A stretch of 64,000 nt of DNA from positions 344,586 through 408,585 of the forward strand of contig NZ_CP061320.1 of the NCBI RefSeq assembly GCF_018688495.1. Direction: 5' to 3'. Position numbers and translations under genes: made by a program. The first letter of the stretch is position 1. Every line of letters starts with the position of its first letter. Below are positions 42,396 through 51,123 of the stretch, in pieces. The notes under the pieces are model-generated. The model had not been told where the DNA came from, did not search any database, and saw only the letters and a list, made by a program, of their open reading frames with translations. Source of the DNA: Polynucleobacter sp. Adler-ghost. GTDB lineage: Bacteria; Pseudomonadota; Gammaproteobacteria; Burkholderiales; Burkholderiaceae.

Positions 42396-45296
42396 ATGGG
42401 TGGTATTTCTCAGTGGGAGCAGCTCAATGTTGAGCTCACAGCGGCTCTTGGAAGCTCCGTTCATTTTGATACGGCTCATCAGGCGGTTTATGCATCAGAG
42501 GCTTCTAATTACCGTCAAATCCCGATTGGGGTTGTGACCCCGAAAAATACCGAAGAGTTTGTCAAAGGTATCGAGATTTGTCATCGCAATCATGCTCCAG
42601 TGCTCATGCGTGGTGCTGGTACCTCCATGAATGGCCAGACGGTCAACAATGCGGTGGTTTTTGATATCTCGAAGTACTGCAATCATATTCTTGCTCTAGA
42701 TCCAGTGGCTGGTAATGCTGTTGTTGAGCCTGGAGTCATTTGTGATTCACTGCGTGATGCTGCTGAGCTGCATGGTTTAACTTTTGCGCCAGATCCTTCT
42801 ACGCATAGTCGTTGTACCTTAGGCGGTATGGTGGCCAATAACTCTTGTGGCGCTCATTCAGTGATGGCCGGCAAGACATTGGAAAATACCGAAGCTTTAG
42901 AAATTCTGACTTACGATGGTGAGCGTTTTTGGGTTGGCCCAACATCTGATCAAGAGTTACAAGAAATCATTGCTGCTGGTGGGCGTAAAGGTCAGATCTA
43001 TCAGGACTTGCTGACCTTACGTGATCGCTATGCCGATCTCATTCGTGCACGTTTCCCGAATATTAAGCGTCGCGTCTCTGGTTATAACTTAGATCAACTC
43101 TTGCCGGAAAATGGATTTAACGTTGCCAAGGCTTTGGTGGGGACCGAGGGGACCTGTGCATTAACTCTCGCCGCTAAAGTGAGGTTGGTTAAAAGCCCTG
43201 CTAAACGCGTTGTGTTGGTATTGGGATTCGAGGATATTTACGTAACAGGTGATGCTGTACCCGAGTATCAATCTTTTAATCCCATTGCAATCGAGGGTTT
43301 AGACTACAAAATCATCCGTGGCTTACAAGAGCGTAATTTAGCAAAGGCGGAGATCGACTTATTACCGGCTGGAAATGCTTGGGTAGTTGTTGAGTTCGGT
43401 GACGATACGATTGAGGGCGCAATTGCGCAGGCTGAAAAAGCTCAGGCGTATTTCAAAACAAGAACTAAGGGTCCCCGGCCATCAACATGGTTAGAGTCTG
43501 ATCCATTAGTACAAAAGCGTATTTGGTCAATTCGTGAAAATGGTGCATCTGCTACCCATTTATCCATTGACCCAAATTCTCCTGACCCAGTAGTGGGATG
43601 GGAGGATGCTGCGGTTGATCCGGCACGTTTGGGTGAGTATCTGCGAGCTTTCCAGAAATTAGTGGACTCTTACGAGTATGAAACTTCACTCTATGGACAC
43701 TTTGGTGATGGATGTATTCATGCACGCATTACATTTAACTTTCGATCTGCAGAAGGCGTCGCTAAATTTAGATCGTTTATTCGTGATGCAGCAACCTTAG
43801 TAGTGGAATTTGGCGGTTCGCTTACCGGTGAGCATGGTGACGGTCAGGCCAGAGCAGAATTTCTCCCCATCATGTTTGGTGAAGAGTTGATGGGCGCGAT
43901 GCATGAGTTCAAGCGTATCTGGGATCCTCAAAATAAACTCAATCCTGGCAAAGTAGTGCACCCTTACCGTGTAGATGAGAATCTGCGCATGGGCCCAGAA
44001 TACAAAATCGTCAATATCAAGACGCGTCTGAATTTCTTGAGCCAAGAGGGTAATGGCTTCCAGAGGGCGGTTGAACGGTGCGTTGGTATGGGTAAGTGCC
44101 GCAGTGAAAAAGTAGGCACGATGTGCCCAAGTTATCGAGCTACAAAAGAAGAGCGTTTCTCCACTCGTGGGCGTTCACGACTCTTTTGGGAAATGATTCA
44201 GGGTGAAGTCATTCAAGATGGCTGGGAAAGCAAGGAGCTTAAAGAGGCTCTAGATACCTGCCTCTCTTGTAAAGGTTGTAAGAGTGACTGTCCAGCCCAC
44301 GTTGATATGGCTTCTTATAAAGCCGAGTTTTTGTCCCACTATCACGAGACCAATAGTAGGCCTCGTCAAGCCTTGACCATGGGGCGCATCGGTGACTGGG
44401 CACCGTTGGCAAGCAAGTTCTCTTGGCTTATGAACGGCGTCATGCAAACGCCTGTGATCTCTACTTTCGCTAAATGGGTTGGTGGCGTAGCGCAAGAGCG
44501 TAGTCTGCCTAAGTTTGCGAGCCAGTCCTTTAGAAAGCAATTTAAGCCATCAAAGAATGTCAGCATTGATCAGAAGAAAGTCATTCTTTGGGTAGACACA
44601 TTCTGTGAGCATTTTCATCCAGAGGTTGCTCATGCGGCAGTCGAAGTGCTTGCTCATGCAGGCTTTGAGGCGACCTTGCCTAAAACGCCTTTATGCTGCG
44701 GTCGTCCTTTATATGACTTTGGTTATCTGGATCTTGCCAAGCAGAAACTAGAGAAAATTCTAGATGCTATCGGAAGTGAGATTAATGAGAATCCTAATTC
44801 TCCGATCGCAGTCGTTGGCCTTGAACCAGGCTGCATGTCAGTATTCAAGGATGAATTGCTGAAGTTTTTCCCGAATGATCCAAGGGCAACTCTTTTAGCC
44901 TCGAGTAGCTATTTATTAGGAGATTTCTTGCATGAGCAAGGCTATACTCCGCCACCGCTAGACTGCAATGTCTTGGTCCACTCACATTGCCATCAGAAAT
45001 CATTGTTTGGTACTAAGGGTGATGTAGCGCTGTTGGCTGCTTTGGGCGCTAAGGCAAATTACATTGATAGCGGTTGCTGCGGTATGGCGGGTTCATTTGG
45101 ATTTAATCCAGAACATGTCGGAATATCTAAAGCGGTTGGCGAGCTCGTATTGCTGCCAGCAATTCGGGCTGCCGAGCAAGAGACCATCATTCTGACTAAT
45201 GGCTTTAGCTGTCGAGAGCAAATTGAGCAAGAGACGGGTCGCAAGGTTAAACATTTGGCTGAGTTACTGCTAATGGCGCGCCAATCTAAAATCTAG
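42396..45296 (+). CDS. FAD-linked dehydrogenase with iron-sulfur and CCG domains (YdiJ/GlcD-GlcF-like)
   Basis: About 966 residues from ATG 42396, with AAGGA six bases upstream. The N-terminal FAD_binding_4 domain includes APVLMRGAGTSMNGQTVNNA and GGMVANNSCGAHSV. A GlcD-like C-domain ends at GDGQARAEFLPIMFG. Next come 4Fe-4S motifs CVGMGKCRSEKVGTMCP and CLSCKGCKSDCP, and two CCG boxes LCCGRPLYDFG and SGCCGMAGSFG. YdiJ-type enzymes oxidise D-2-hydroxyacids such as D-2-hydroxyglutarate and pass electrons on through the clusters. Preceded by a short intergenic region and followed by the bactofilin locus. Confidence 0.92.
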   Translation: MGGISQWEQLNVELTAALGSSVHFDTAHQAVYASEASNYRQIPIGVVTPKNTEEFVKGIEICHRNHAPVLMRGAGTSMNGQTVNNAVVFDISKYCNHILALDPVAGNAVVEPGVICDSLRDAAELHGLTFAPDPSTHSRCTLGGMVANNSCGAHSVMAGKTLENTEALEILTYDGERFWVGPTSDQELQEIIAAGGRKGQIYQDLLTLRDRYADLIRARFPNIKRRVSGYNLDQLLPENGFNVAKALVGTEGTCALTLAAKVRLVKSPAKRVVLVLGFEDIYVTGDAVPEYQSFNPIAIEGLDYKIIRGLQERNLAKAEIDLLPAGNAWVVVEFGDDTIEGAIAQAEKAQAYFKTRTKGPRPSTWLESDPLVQKRIWSIRENGASATHLSIDPNSPDPVVGWEDAAVDPARLGEYLRAFQKLVDSYEYETSLYGHFGDGCIHARITFNFRSAEGVAKFRSFIRDAATLVVEFGGSLTGEHGDGQARAEFLPIMFGEELMGAMHEFKRIWDPQNKLNPGKVVHPYRVDENLRMGPEYKIVNIKTRLNFLSQEGNGFQRAVERCVGMGKCRSEKVGTMCPSYRATKEERFSTRGRSRLFWEMIQGEVIQDGWESKELKEALDTCLSCKGCKSDCPAHVDMASYKAEFLSHYHETNSRPRQALTMGRIGDWAPLASKFSWLMNGVMQTPVISTFAKWVGGVAQERSLPKFASQSFRKQFKPSKNVSIDQKKVILWVDTFCEHFHPEVAHAAVEVLAHAGFEATLPKTPLCCGRPLYDFGYLDLAKQKLEKILDAIGSEINENPNSPIAVVGLEPGCMSVFKDELLKFFPNDPRATLLASSSYLLGDFLHEQGYTPPPLDCNVLVHSHCHQKSLFGTKGDVALLAALGAKANYIDSGCCGMAGSFGFNPEHVGISKAVGELVLLPAIRAAEQETIILTNGFSCREQIEQETGRKVKHLAELLLMARQSKI

Positions 45297-45456
45297 TTAG
45301 TGGATACTTACTTTCCACTCGTATATTCAAAAAATCACTGAGATCAGTATTTAAATTCCCTAAAGATAGTCTAGATACAGATAGAATAGTCGTCCGGCGG
45401 GAATATCGAAGTATGCAGCTTATTGCGTAATTGCAGGATAGTTAAAGGAATGAAGA

Positions 45457-45906
45457 ATGGTCTTCAAAAAAACACAGTCTATTAAGTTTTTACAGCCCAC
45501 AATGGAGTCCTTTGAAACAATCGTTGGGCCAGCTACCGAGGTTCATGGGCGAATTGTCGCGAATGAAAGTTTGCGCATTGATGGTCGCGTAGTTGGCAAT
45601 ATAGAATCACGCCAAGGAAAAAACGTGAGCATTGCTCTCGGCCGTACTGGCATGGTTCAAGGCGACATTAATGCTTTTAGGGTGCTAGTTGCGGGACGAG
45701 TGGAGGGTAATATCTATGCCACTGAGCGCGTGGAGTTGCATGAAGGGGCTGAAGTACGTGGAGATATTACTTATGGACAACTCGGAATCGAGCATGGTGC
45801 TAAGTTAAACGGTTTAATGATTTCCAAAAGCAGTGAAGAACCAGAGGGGGCAACGGATTCAACCGCAATTTTCCAGGCAAATTGGAATAAAATTAAAAGT
45901 CAATGA
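45457..45906 (+). CDS. Bactofilin (polymer-forming cytoskeletal protein), first copy
   Basis: 149 residues. The central beta-helix domain (DUF583) has regular six-residue-type turns: VGPATEVHGRIVANESLRIDGRVVGNI (in outline), GMVQGDINAFRVLVAGRVEGNIYATERVELHEGAEVRGDI, LGIEHGAKLNGLM. N-terminal residues FKKTQSIKFLQP could bind the membrane, as in other bactofilins. AAGGA sits 7 bases before the ATG at 45457. Bactofilins polymerise without nucleotide and position envelope or flagellar machinery. Two further copies lie within 3 kb. Confidence 0.93.
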   Translation: MVFKKTQSIKFLQPTMESFETIVGPATEVHGRIVANESLRIDGRVVGNIESRQGKNVSIALGRTGMVQGDINAFRVLVAGRVEGNIYATERVELHEGAEVRGDITYGQLGIEHGAKLNGLMISKSSEEPEGATDSTAIFQANWNKIKSQ

Positions 45907-45932
45907 TTGCTTAATACCTGCTCTTGGCGCTC

Positions 45933-45960
45933 AAAAGATCCCTACAAGAGGGGATCTTTT
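45933..45960. terminator. Bidirectional terminator between two bactofilin genes
   Basis: AAAAGATCCC (45933-45942) pairs with GGGATCTTTT (45951-45960); the stem has A runs on the left and T runs on the right, suiting both convergent genes. Confidence 0.85.
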
Positions 45961-45974
45961 ATCTATAAGCTGTA

Positions 45975-46382
45975 TTAATCGATATCGCTAATCTCATCTT
46001 TCGGATGGATATCAACTTCAGTTAGAGGTTGTCTGACTGAAGGTATGGGGGCATCAATCAGGCGTAGCTCACCACTAAGCTTCGCTCCTTTTTCTACGCT
46101 CATTTCTGCATATTGTGTAAGACCAGTAATTTTTGCACTGGATCGAACGTTCAAATGATTGGTGACATTGAGGCCTTGGGTAACTTCACCGCGAACCTCG
46201 ACAACTTCAGCATTGATTCTGCCGTTAACAATTCCTGAGGTGTCAACCAAAACTTCTTTAGTGTTCAACTCACCCTCTACAAGGCCTGCAACCACTGCCA
46301 TTTCTGGTACCTCAAAGGTGCCCCTAACAATGACCCCTTCGCCTACAAAAAGTGATCCTCTAGGATTGTTATCGGCCATCAT
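45975..46382 (-). CDS. Bactofilin, second copy
   Basis: 135 residues with the same beta-helix repeat: VGEGVIVRGTFEVPEMAVVAGLVEGEL in outline, VLVDTSGIVNGRINAEVVEVRGEVTQG, NVRSSAKITGLTQYAEMSVEKGAKLSGEL. It starts ADNNPRGSLF, without the hydrophobic N-terminus of the first copy, and ends with an acidic tail (DIHPKDEISDID). GGAAAT upstream of the tandem ATG start. Convergent with the first copy. It probably co-polymerises or forms its own filaments. Confidence 0.9.
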   Translation of the reverse strand: MMADNNPRGSLFVGEGVIVRGTFEVPEMAVVAGLVEGELNTKEVLVDTSGIVNGRINAEVVEVRGEVTQGLNVTNHLNVRSSAKITGLTQYAEMSVEKGAKLSGELRLIDAPIPSVRQPLTEVDIHPKDEISDID

Positions 46383-46480
46383 ATTTCCTGAATAAGTGAG
46401 TACGTGCTAATAATATAACAATACCAACAAATTGGGAGCCTCAGAGGAGCATGCCGCTGAGTGAATTTTTAAAATATAGC

Positions 46481-46828
46481 TTAATCCTTGGCGCTTGTAG
46501 GTATGGATAGTTCCGCAAACTGATCCTTTAAGTTCTTAAGAGTAAGGATCTTGCTCTCGATTATGGGGATTTGCGTCTGAAATGTCTGGATTTTCTGCTG
46601 ATAAATGAGCTCTAAGTCATCCATCTCCTTGCGGGAAATGACCCCCCCCATTTGTTTTGCCATTTCGGGATTAAAGCGAATCGCCACCCTAAAGCCAAAA
46701 AAATGGATACTCATGCCAATCAGAATAAATACGCTAAAAGATAAAAGCGCAATCTTAATAACGGTTTTGCGGGTAATTTTTATCTGCTTCATAGATGAAG
46801 TAGACCCAGAAATCCAAATTAACTGCAT
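46481..46828 (-). CDS. Small single-pass membrane protein with coiled coil
   Basis: 115 residues from the ATG at 46828, which has GAGGG six bases upstream. One membrane helix at about 23-45 (VIKIALLSFSVFILIGMSIHFFG), then a helical part with coiled-coil character (LELIYQQKIQTFQTQIPIIESKILTLKNL). No family recognised. The gene contains a G8 run on its coding strand (46642-46649) encoding part of MGGVIS. It follows the second bactofilin divergently to the RodZ-like gene; co-function with bactofilins is inferred from position only. Confidence 0.65.
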   Translation of the reverse strand: MQLIWISGSTSSMKQIKITRKTVIKIALLSFSVFILIGMSIHFFGFRVAIRFNPEMAKQMGGVISRKEMDDLELIYQQKIQTFQTQIPIIESKILTLKNLKDQFAELSIPTSAKD

Positions 46829-47017
46829 TTTTTGCCCTCAAATAATCTTGGAGCGATTCTAGCATTAAGAAGCATTTACATTATTCGTTCTAATAGGCTT
46901 TTCTAATGATAATTTGATACTATGCTCTTTAATGTAGTTTTGCTTTCCAGGGAATATGAGATGTCTTGGATTTTCAAGATAATTTGTGCGTTGCAATAAT
47001 TTAATGGTGTTACAACA

Positions 47018-48052
47018 ATGCGGCCTCACAAGCACGATGCACAACTAGAAATTATTGGCTCAGTATTAAAAGATGCTAGAGAGAAAAAAAATCTAGCCCG
47101 GGCAGAGTTTGCTAATTTATGTTGTTTGTCCACCAAAATGATTTTGGAGTTGGAAGAGGGTGGCATGAGCTCTTTCTACACATTTGAATTAAAGATCGCC
47201 ACCGCTAAGCGAGTTGGTAGAGTGTTGGAGCTAGATGAAGCATCTTATTTGATAGATCCCAGAGCCACAGAATCTGCTGACGACCCTTTAGTTACGCCAA
47301 TTGAAGAACAAGAAATTTCCGCTCCTAAAAAACTTGAGGTAGTCGGAGCTGATTCAGGCCCAAAAAATCCCCCGCTAAAAAACGAGACCATCTCTCTCGC
47401 AGAGCCCGCAAATCCTCAGGTTCTGAATCTTGATGAATCACTGAGTCATGCTGATGGAAAGCATGGTTTTAAGTTCAGCTCTGCCGGGGCTAGTGTTATA
47501 ACCCTCAGAGTGATGGTAATCCTGTTTGGTTTTTCAGTACTGACGGGCGCTATTTATGGGTTAAATGAACGGTTTAACATCATCAATTTAGCTATTGGGC
47601 TGGTAAGCCCCCCGCAAAAGGCCATAGTAGCTAATGATGCCCAGGATGTAAAAGTTGATGAAGATTTAGCTCTAAAGTCCGATGGTTCTGATGCTTCGGT
47701 TAAATCGCCAGAAACTCAGCCAGCTCAAGCGCTTCTGAGCACTCCTGGTGAACAATGTCCATATAAACAGGAAGCGCAATTACCTAGCTATCAATCTCCC
47801 AATCCCTCTAAGAAGGGAGATACTGTAAATATTAAATCTCTTATTAAGCAAGCCATTTGTGTTGTGGATAATTCTGGGAAACAAACCGTTGTGAATCTAG
47901 AGTCAAATGCTTCTTATGCATTTCGGGGCACCTCCCCATTTGTGGTGATTACTCAGGACTTAGATAGCGTGGAAATGTATTTCCAGGGCTGGAGAGTTCG
48001 CTCACCAAGCGCAGGCGCAAAGCAGATTAAATTATTGGAAGTTTCGCTATAA
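47018..48052 (+). CDS. RodZ-like membrane protein with HTH domain
   Basis: 344 residues. Residues 9-75 form a RodZ/Xre-like HTH (SVLKDAREKKNLARAEFANLCCLSTKMILELEEG in outline) with TATAKRVGRVL-like helix after it. A membrane helix is at about 158-182. A long variable linker follows, then a C-terminal DUF4115/RodZ-like domain (IKSLIKQAICVVDNSGKQTVVNLESNASYAFRGTSP in outline). RodZ links MreB to the cell wall; here the gene sits among bactofilins, so it may anchor bactofilin filaments instead. Located away from the usual ispG neighbourhood. Confidence 0.8.
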   Translation: MRPHKHDAQLEIIGSVLKDAREKKNLARAEFANLCCLSTKMILELEEGGMSSFYTFELKIATAKRVGRVLELDEASYLIDPRATESADDPLVTPIEEQEISAPKKLEVVGADSGPKNPPLKNETISLAEPANPQVLNLDESLSHADGKHGFKFSSAGASVITLRVMVILFGFSVLTGAIYGLNERFNIINLAIGLVSPPQKAIVANDAQDVKVDEDLALKSDGSDASVKSPETQPAQALLSTPGEQCPYKQEAQLPSYQSPNPSKKGDTVNIKSLIKQAICVVDNSGKQTVVNLESNASYAFRGTSPFVVITQDLDSVEMYFQGWRVRSPSAGAKQIKLLEVSL

Positions 48053-48093
48053 AGTTTTCATAAGCTAAAAGAAGCAAAAATTAAGGTATAGAA

Positions 48094-48561
48094 ATGTTTG
48101 AATTTTCTAAAAAAAGTAATCCCAATACAGATACTCAACTGACATACTTAACTACAGTTGGAGCTGGTTCCATTATGAAGGGTGACTTTATTCATAATGG
48201 AAACATGCTTTTGTTAGGGCATTTAATTGGCGATATTTCCCAGACTGAGGACGAGGGCTCTGGTAATGGTCATACCGCCGTAATCGGATCTACCGGATTC
48301 TTATTGGGGAACATTTATAGCCCACATGCGATCATTATTGGAAGAATCGAGGGTTCGGTATTTGCAAAAGGACGCGTTGAAATTTATCCCGGAGCTGTAG
48401 TGATTGGAGACGTTACTTATGCGCAGATTAATGTGCATCCAGACGCCAAGGTCAACGGTAATCTCAGGTGTTTATTGCCGGATGCCGCTGAGCAAAAAAA
48501 TCTCTCTTTAAGTAATGAGGAGATACCAAGTAATGTTGTTCTATTGGCTAAAGCAGAGTGA
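48094..48561 (+). CDS. Bactofilin, third copy
   Basis: 155 residues. The beta-helix core is present but interrupted by an acidic insert (SQTEDEGSGNGH) after the third turn: GAGSIMKGDFIHNGNMLLLGHLIGDI in outline, then FLLGNIYSPHAIIIGRIEGSVFAKGRVEIYPGAVVIGDV. The N-terminus FEFSKKSNPNTD could be a membrane-targeting tail. AAGG lies before the ATG at 48094. It follows the RodZ-like gene by 41 bases, so the two are likely one transcript. Confidence 0.9.
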   Translation: MFEFSKKSNPNTDTQLTYLTTVGAGSIMKGDFIHNGNMLLLGHLIGDISQTEDEGSGNGHTAVIGSTGFLLGNIYSPHAIIIGRIEGSVFAKGRVEIYPGAVVIGDVTYAQINVHPDAKVNGNLRCLLPDAAEQKNLSLSNEEIPSNVVLLAKAE

Positions 48562-48643
48562 TATTAAAATTCAATGTGGCCGTTGGATCAGTCATCTGCA
48601 GCCGACAAGCGCTCTCACAAGCTTGAAGTATTGATATAAGGGG

Positions 48644-49033
48644 ATGTCTGCTCTAATGAAAACCCCTTCCCTCCTTTTAAGACTCTTTGTTTTATTGCTA
48701 GCTTCAGGAGGGCTTTTTTACAGCTACTACACTCGGGATTTGCCTGAATGTAAGGATGAATATATTCAGATATTGTTAAATCAAAAGATTCGAAATCACG
48801 AGGATTTGATTCAAGACTCACGCACATTGGCTTTTAATGACATAGCAGAATTGTCACATCGCAATGGGGTGCGCATATGCTCTACTAATCTACTCACCAG
48901 CCAAGGTATCTATTCGATAGGCTACCAGGTAGTCAACCCAGAGATGGGGCAGGAAACAATCTGGCAGCGCTTAATGGGCTCTACTGATTATTCGGTCAAG
49001 ATTGAATATGTCAGGAAAACAGAACGAGACTAG
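48644..49033 (+). CDS. Single-pass membrane/periplasmic protein, unknown
   Basis: 129 residues. N-terminal hydrophobic helix (LLLRLFVLLLASGGLFYSY), then a soluble part with two Cys (LPECKDEY and GVRICSTN) that could form a disulfide in the periplasm. No family recognised. AAGGGG ends right before the ATG at 48644, so the ATG at 48656 is an alternative start. It converges with the next gene, with no bases between the stops. Confidence 0.55.
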   Translation: MSALMKTPSLLLRLFVLLLASGGLFYSYYTRDLPECKDEYIQILLNQKIRNHEDLIQDSRTLAFNDIAELSHRNGVRICSTNLLTSQGIYSIGYQVVNPEMGQETIWQRLMGSTDYSVKIEYVRKTERD

Positions 49034-49408
49034 TCACTTGGGATAGGCGACGTTCTTTTGAAAATCTTCAGTTTTCCAGCTTTTACTTAAATCCCCCGTT
49101 GGGCCATAGACAACAAATGTGTATAAGACTCCGACGATTAATCCGGCAATCAAGCCTATTTTCAGGATTGAGTAATCACGTTTCTCCGGCACTACTTTGC
49201 TAGTAAGGGGCGGTTTATGCGAGGTGAAAAATTCTGGAAATGCTGTTTCTAAAGTAATGCGTGCTTTTTTAATATGCTGGTAAACATGCTCCTCACTCTC
49301 GCCTTGTTCTAAACCAAGCGCAGCATTTTCATAAGATTTACTCGCAGACTCTAAAAGTTTTGCAATATGAGCATAGCTTTTTTGGCGATTCGTTGTATCA
49401 GGCGTCAT
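49034..49408 (-). CDS. Tail-region membrane protein with helical N-terminal domain, unknown
   Basis: 124 residues. Residues 1-60 are helical (HIAKLLESASKSYENAALGLEQGE), followed by a loop, then one membrane helix (ILKIGLIAGLIVGVLYTFVV) near 85-105 and a short charged end. The Cys-free periplasmic tail is short. No family recognised. Same direction as the following coiled-coil gene. Confidence 0.55.
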   Translation of the reverse strand: MTPDTTNRQKSYAHIAKLLESASKSYENAALGLEQGESEEHVYQHIKKARITLETAFPEFFTSHKPPLTSKVVPEKRDYSILKIGLIAGLIVGVLYTFVVYGPTGDLSKSWKTEDFQKNVAYPK

Positions 49409-49452
49409 GACGATGTTTGATTTCTTTCATCCGAGTAGCTTATTACAAATAT

Positions 49453-49752
49453 TTACAGAAAAAATCTACCCACTATGTACAGAGTGATTCCTGCAGCAAA
49501 TACATAGGCTATAGACTTAAGTAGTGTTTTCTCTATAGTATTTTCAATAGTTTTTTCAATGCCATCTTTTAGATTTTTATTGTGAGCTATTTCCTCAGAA
49601 ATAATATTTTTAATATTCCAAAGATCTTTTCGGATAACGTTTAAGCTCTCATCTAATTTTTGATCTTTTTGCTGTAAAAGAGCACTAATGGTCGAAAGAT
49701 GTTTGTTCACTTCTTTTAGCTCATTAACAGCAGATTCATCTAGATTACTCAT
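49453..49752 (-). CDS. Coiled-coil protein with C-terminal membrane helix
   Basis: 99 residues. Residues 5-75 form a strong coiled coil (ELKEVNKHLSTISALLQQKDQKLDESL in outline). The last 22 residues are a membrane helix (SIAYVFAAGITLYIVGRFFL). Tail-anchored or single-pass architecture. No family recognised. Possibly partner of the membrane proteins around it. Confidence 0.55.
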   Translation of the reverse strand: MSNLDESAVNELKEVNKHLSTISALLQQKDQKLDESLNVIRKDLWNIKNIISEEIAHNKNLKDGIEKTIENTIEKTLLKSIAYVFAAGITLYIVGRFFL

Positions 49753-50068
49753 ATTTGCTCAACACTAGAGATAATTTATTTTCGGCATTTTCTAATCTTA
49801 TCTGCTGACTTAAACCTTGAGGCGGAATAAGGCATTGATTTGATAAATATGGCTTCATAGTAGGTGATTATTAGAAAAAAGTCGAATTTGCTTGGGGTTT
49901 GCAGAGCTTCATTGTGTTTTTCAGCTTTCTTTTAGGGGTCTCAAAAGATTTGCTTTATAGTGTTACGCTAATAATAGCAAATTCAATTTGCAGGATGATC
50001 AACTAGATATCGCCTGGACTATGCCCAAACAACCAATATCCATCGCTGCAAAAATAAGGAAGTTGGTG
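49753..50068. other. Gene-poor stretch between divergent small membrane genes
   Basis: If the next gene starts at 50069, this 316-base stretch is non-coding. It is AT-rich and should hold divergent promoters; TTGCTT (49950-49955) with an AT-rich TAATAAT element some 13 bases on is a weak candidate with non-ideal spacing. No repeat or RNA structure was recognised. Confidence 0.35.
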
Positions 50069-50581
50069 ATGAATATCACCAAGTGGATTCTTTATGTATT
50101 GATCATCCTTGTTTTGGCCTACGCTTCTTTCAAAGTTTGGGAATATAAGGGCGAATATGAGAAAGAAAAAACAGCAAAAATCCTCGCCAAAGAACAAGAA
50201 ATAGAATTTGATGATTTGAGAAAAAACTTAGCAACTTACGCCCCTTTATTGGTTGGTAGCCCTTCCTCAGTATTGACAACGCGTGCAAATGGAAAATTCA
50301 TTCTTGCCTATATGCTTGGGGCAGAGATTGAAGCATTTCAAAATGCATTTGAGGAAAGTATGCCCATCATCTATGTAGGCAGTCAAATACTGGGGGCTGG
50401 TTGTAAAAAGTCAGATTGCGAGGAATCTAGCGCTGCTTTTGTAATTGAGCCTTCCAATGGAAAGGTATATCTAGCCCTTAGAAAAAATGGGGAGTTAACT
50501 TTTTATGGGCTAGAGGATAGTAAAACTATTCCTTTAGCTTTTGAGAAGTGGCAAGGCATTAAGAAAGCTGGGGTGCAGTGA
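50069..50581 (+). CDS. Single-pass membrane protein, unknown
   Basis: The ATG at 50069 has AAGGAAG six bases upstream and begins MNITKWILYVLIILVLAYASFK, a membrane helix. The open frame reaches back to TTG 49988 and ATG 50021 but with no ribosome site. The periplasmic part has a Cys pair (AGCKKSDCEESS) and ends in EKWQGIKKAGVQ. No family recognised. The stop overlaps the next ATG by 1 base. Confidence 0.6.
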   Translation: MNITKWILYVLIILVLAYASFKVWEYKGEYEKEKTAKILAKEQEIEFDDLRKNLATYAPLLVGSPSSVLTTRANGKFILAYMLGAEIEAFQNAFEESMPIIYVGSQILGAGCKKSDCEESSAAFVIEPSNGKVYLALRKNGELTFYGLEDSKTIPLAFEKWQGIKKAGVQ

Positions 50582-51039
50582 TGAAATTTGTCATAAGCTT
50601 TTTACTCTTGTCATTGTGGGTGACGATCGCCCCTGCTAAATCTTCGCAAGAACCCCAATCCCTGAAGTCCAATTTACAAAAACCTGAACCAAAGGCGGCA
50701 AACGATAAAGATATTATTTTGAGTAAAAATACTCAAAGTACCCTGTATTTGTTGTCAGGCTGGGGAAAGGCCGAGGGGCCTTATGTTTGGTTTACTGTTT
50801 CCGCGCATTTCAATGAAAATCAAGTTGCCCCAAATAGTCAAAATTTCAATCTATTTAGTGCAAGTGGCGCCCTTGATTGCAAGGAAAACACTACGTTTTA
50901 TTATCTAATTTCTTACATGTACTTTGATCCTAAAACAAAAAAGCTCAACGAAATTTACTCTGAGAAAAATAAATCCAACGTCATGAAAATTGAATCCACT
51001 ACCACGGAGTCAGACATCAAGAAGATTGTTTGCAATTAA
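50581..51039 (+). CDS. Secreted protein, surface-adhesin E-like
   Basis: 152 residues from the ATG at 50581. A signal peptide ends near IAPAKS. The mature part has alternating strands and ends with ESTTTESDIKKIVCN. Cys residues at about 100 and in the last residues (ALDCKEN and KIVCN) match the pattern of small adhesin-E-like proteins, and a similar C-terminal pattern (IIQKQVCN) occurs in the protein at 53931. Overlaps the previous gene. Function unknown. Confidence 0.5.
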   Translation: MKFVISFLLLSLWVTIAPAKSSQEPQSLKSNLQKPEPKAANDKDIILSKNTQSTLYLLSGWGKAEGPYVWFTVSAHFNENQVAPNSQNFNLFSASGALDCKENTTFYYLISYMYFDPKTKKLNEIYSEKNKSNVMKIESTTTESDIKKIVCN

Positions 51040-51123
51040 GTTAGATATTGATTCATTTAGGATGAGTATGTAGATCGCCCATCCTCTGCTGTAAAGTTTG
51101 GCTACCTAATATAGAGAGTTGAA

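Noticed and set aside
45457..48561. Mobile-element or phage origin of the bactofilin cluster
   Set aside because: No integrase, transposase, terminal repeats or clear change in base composition marks the edges.
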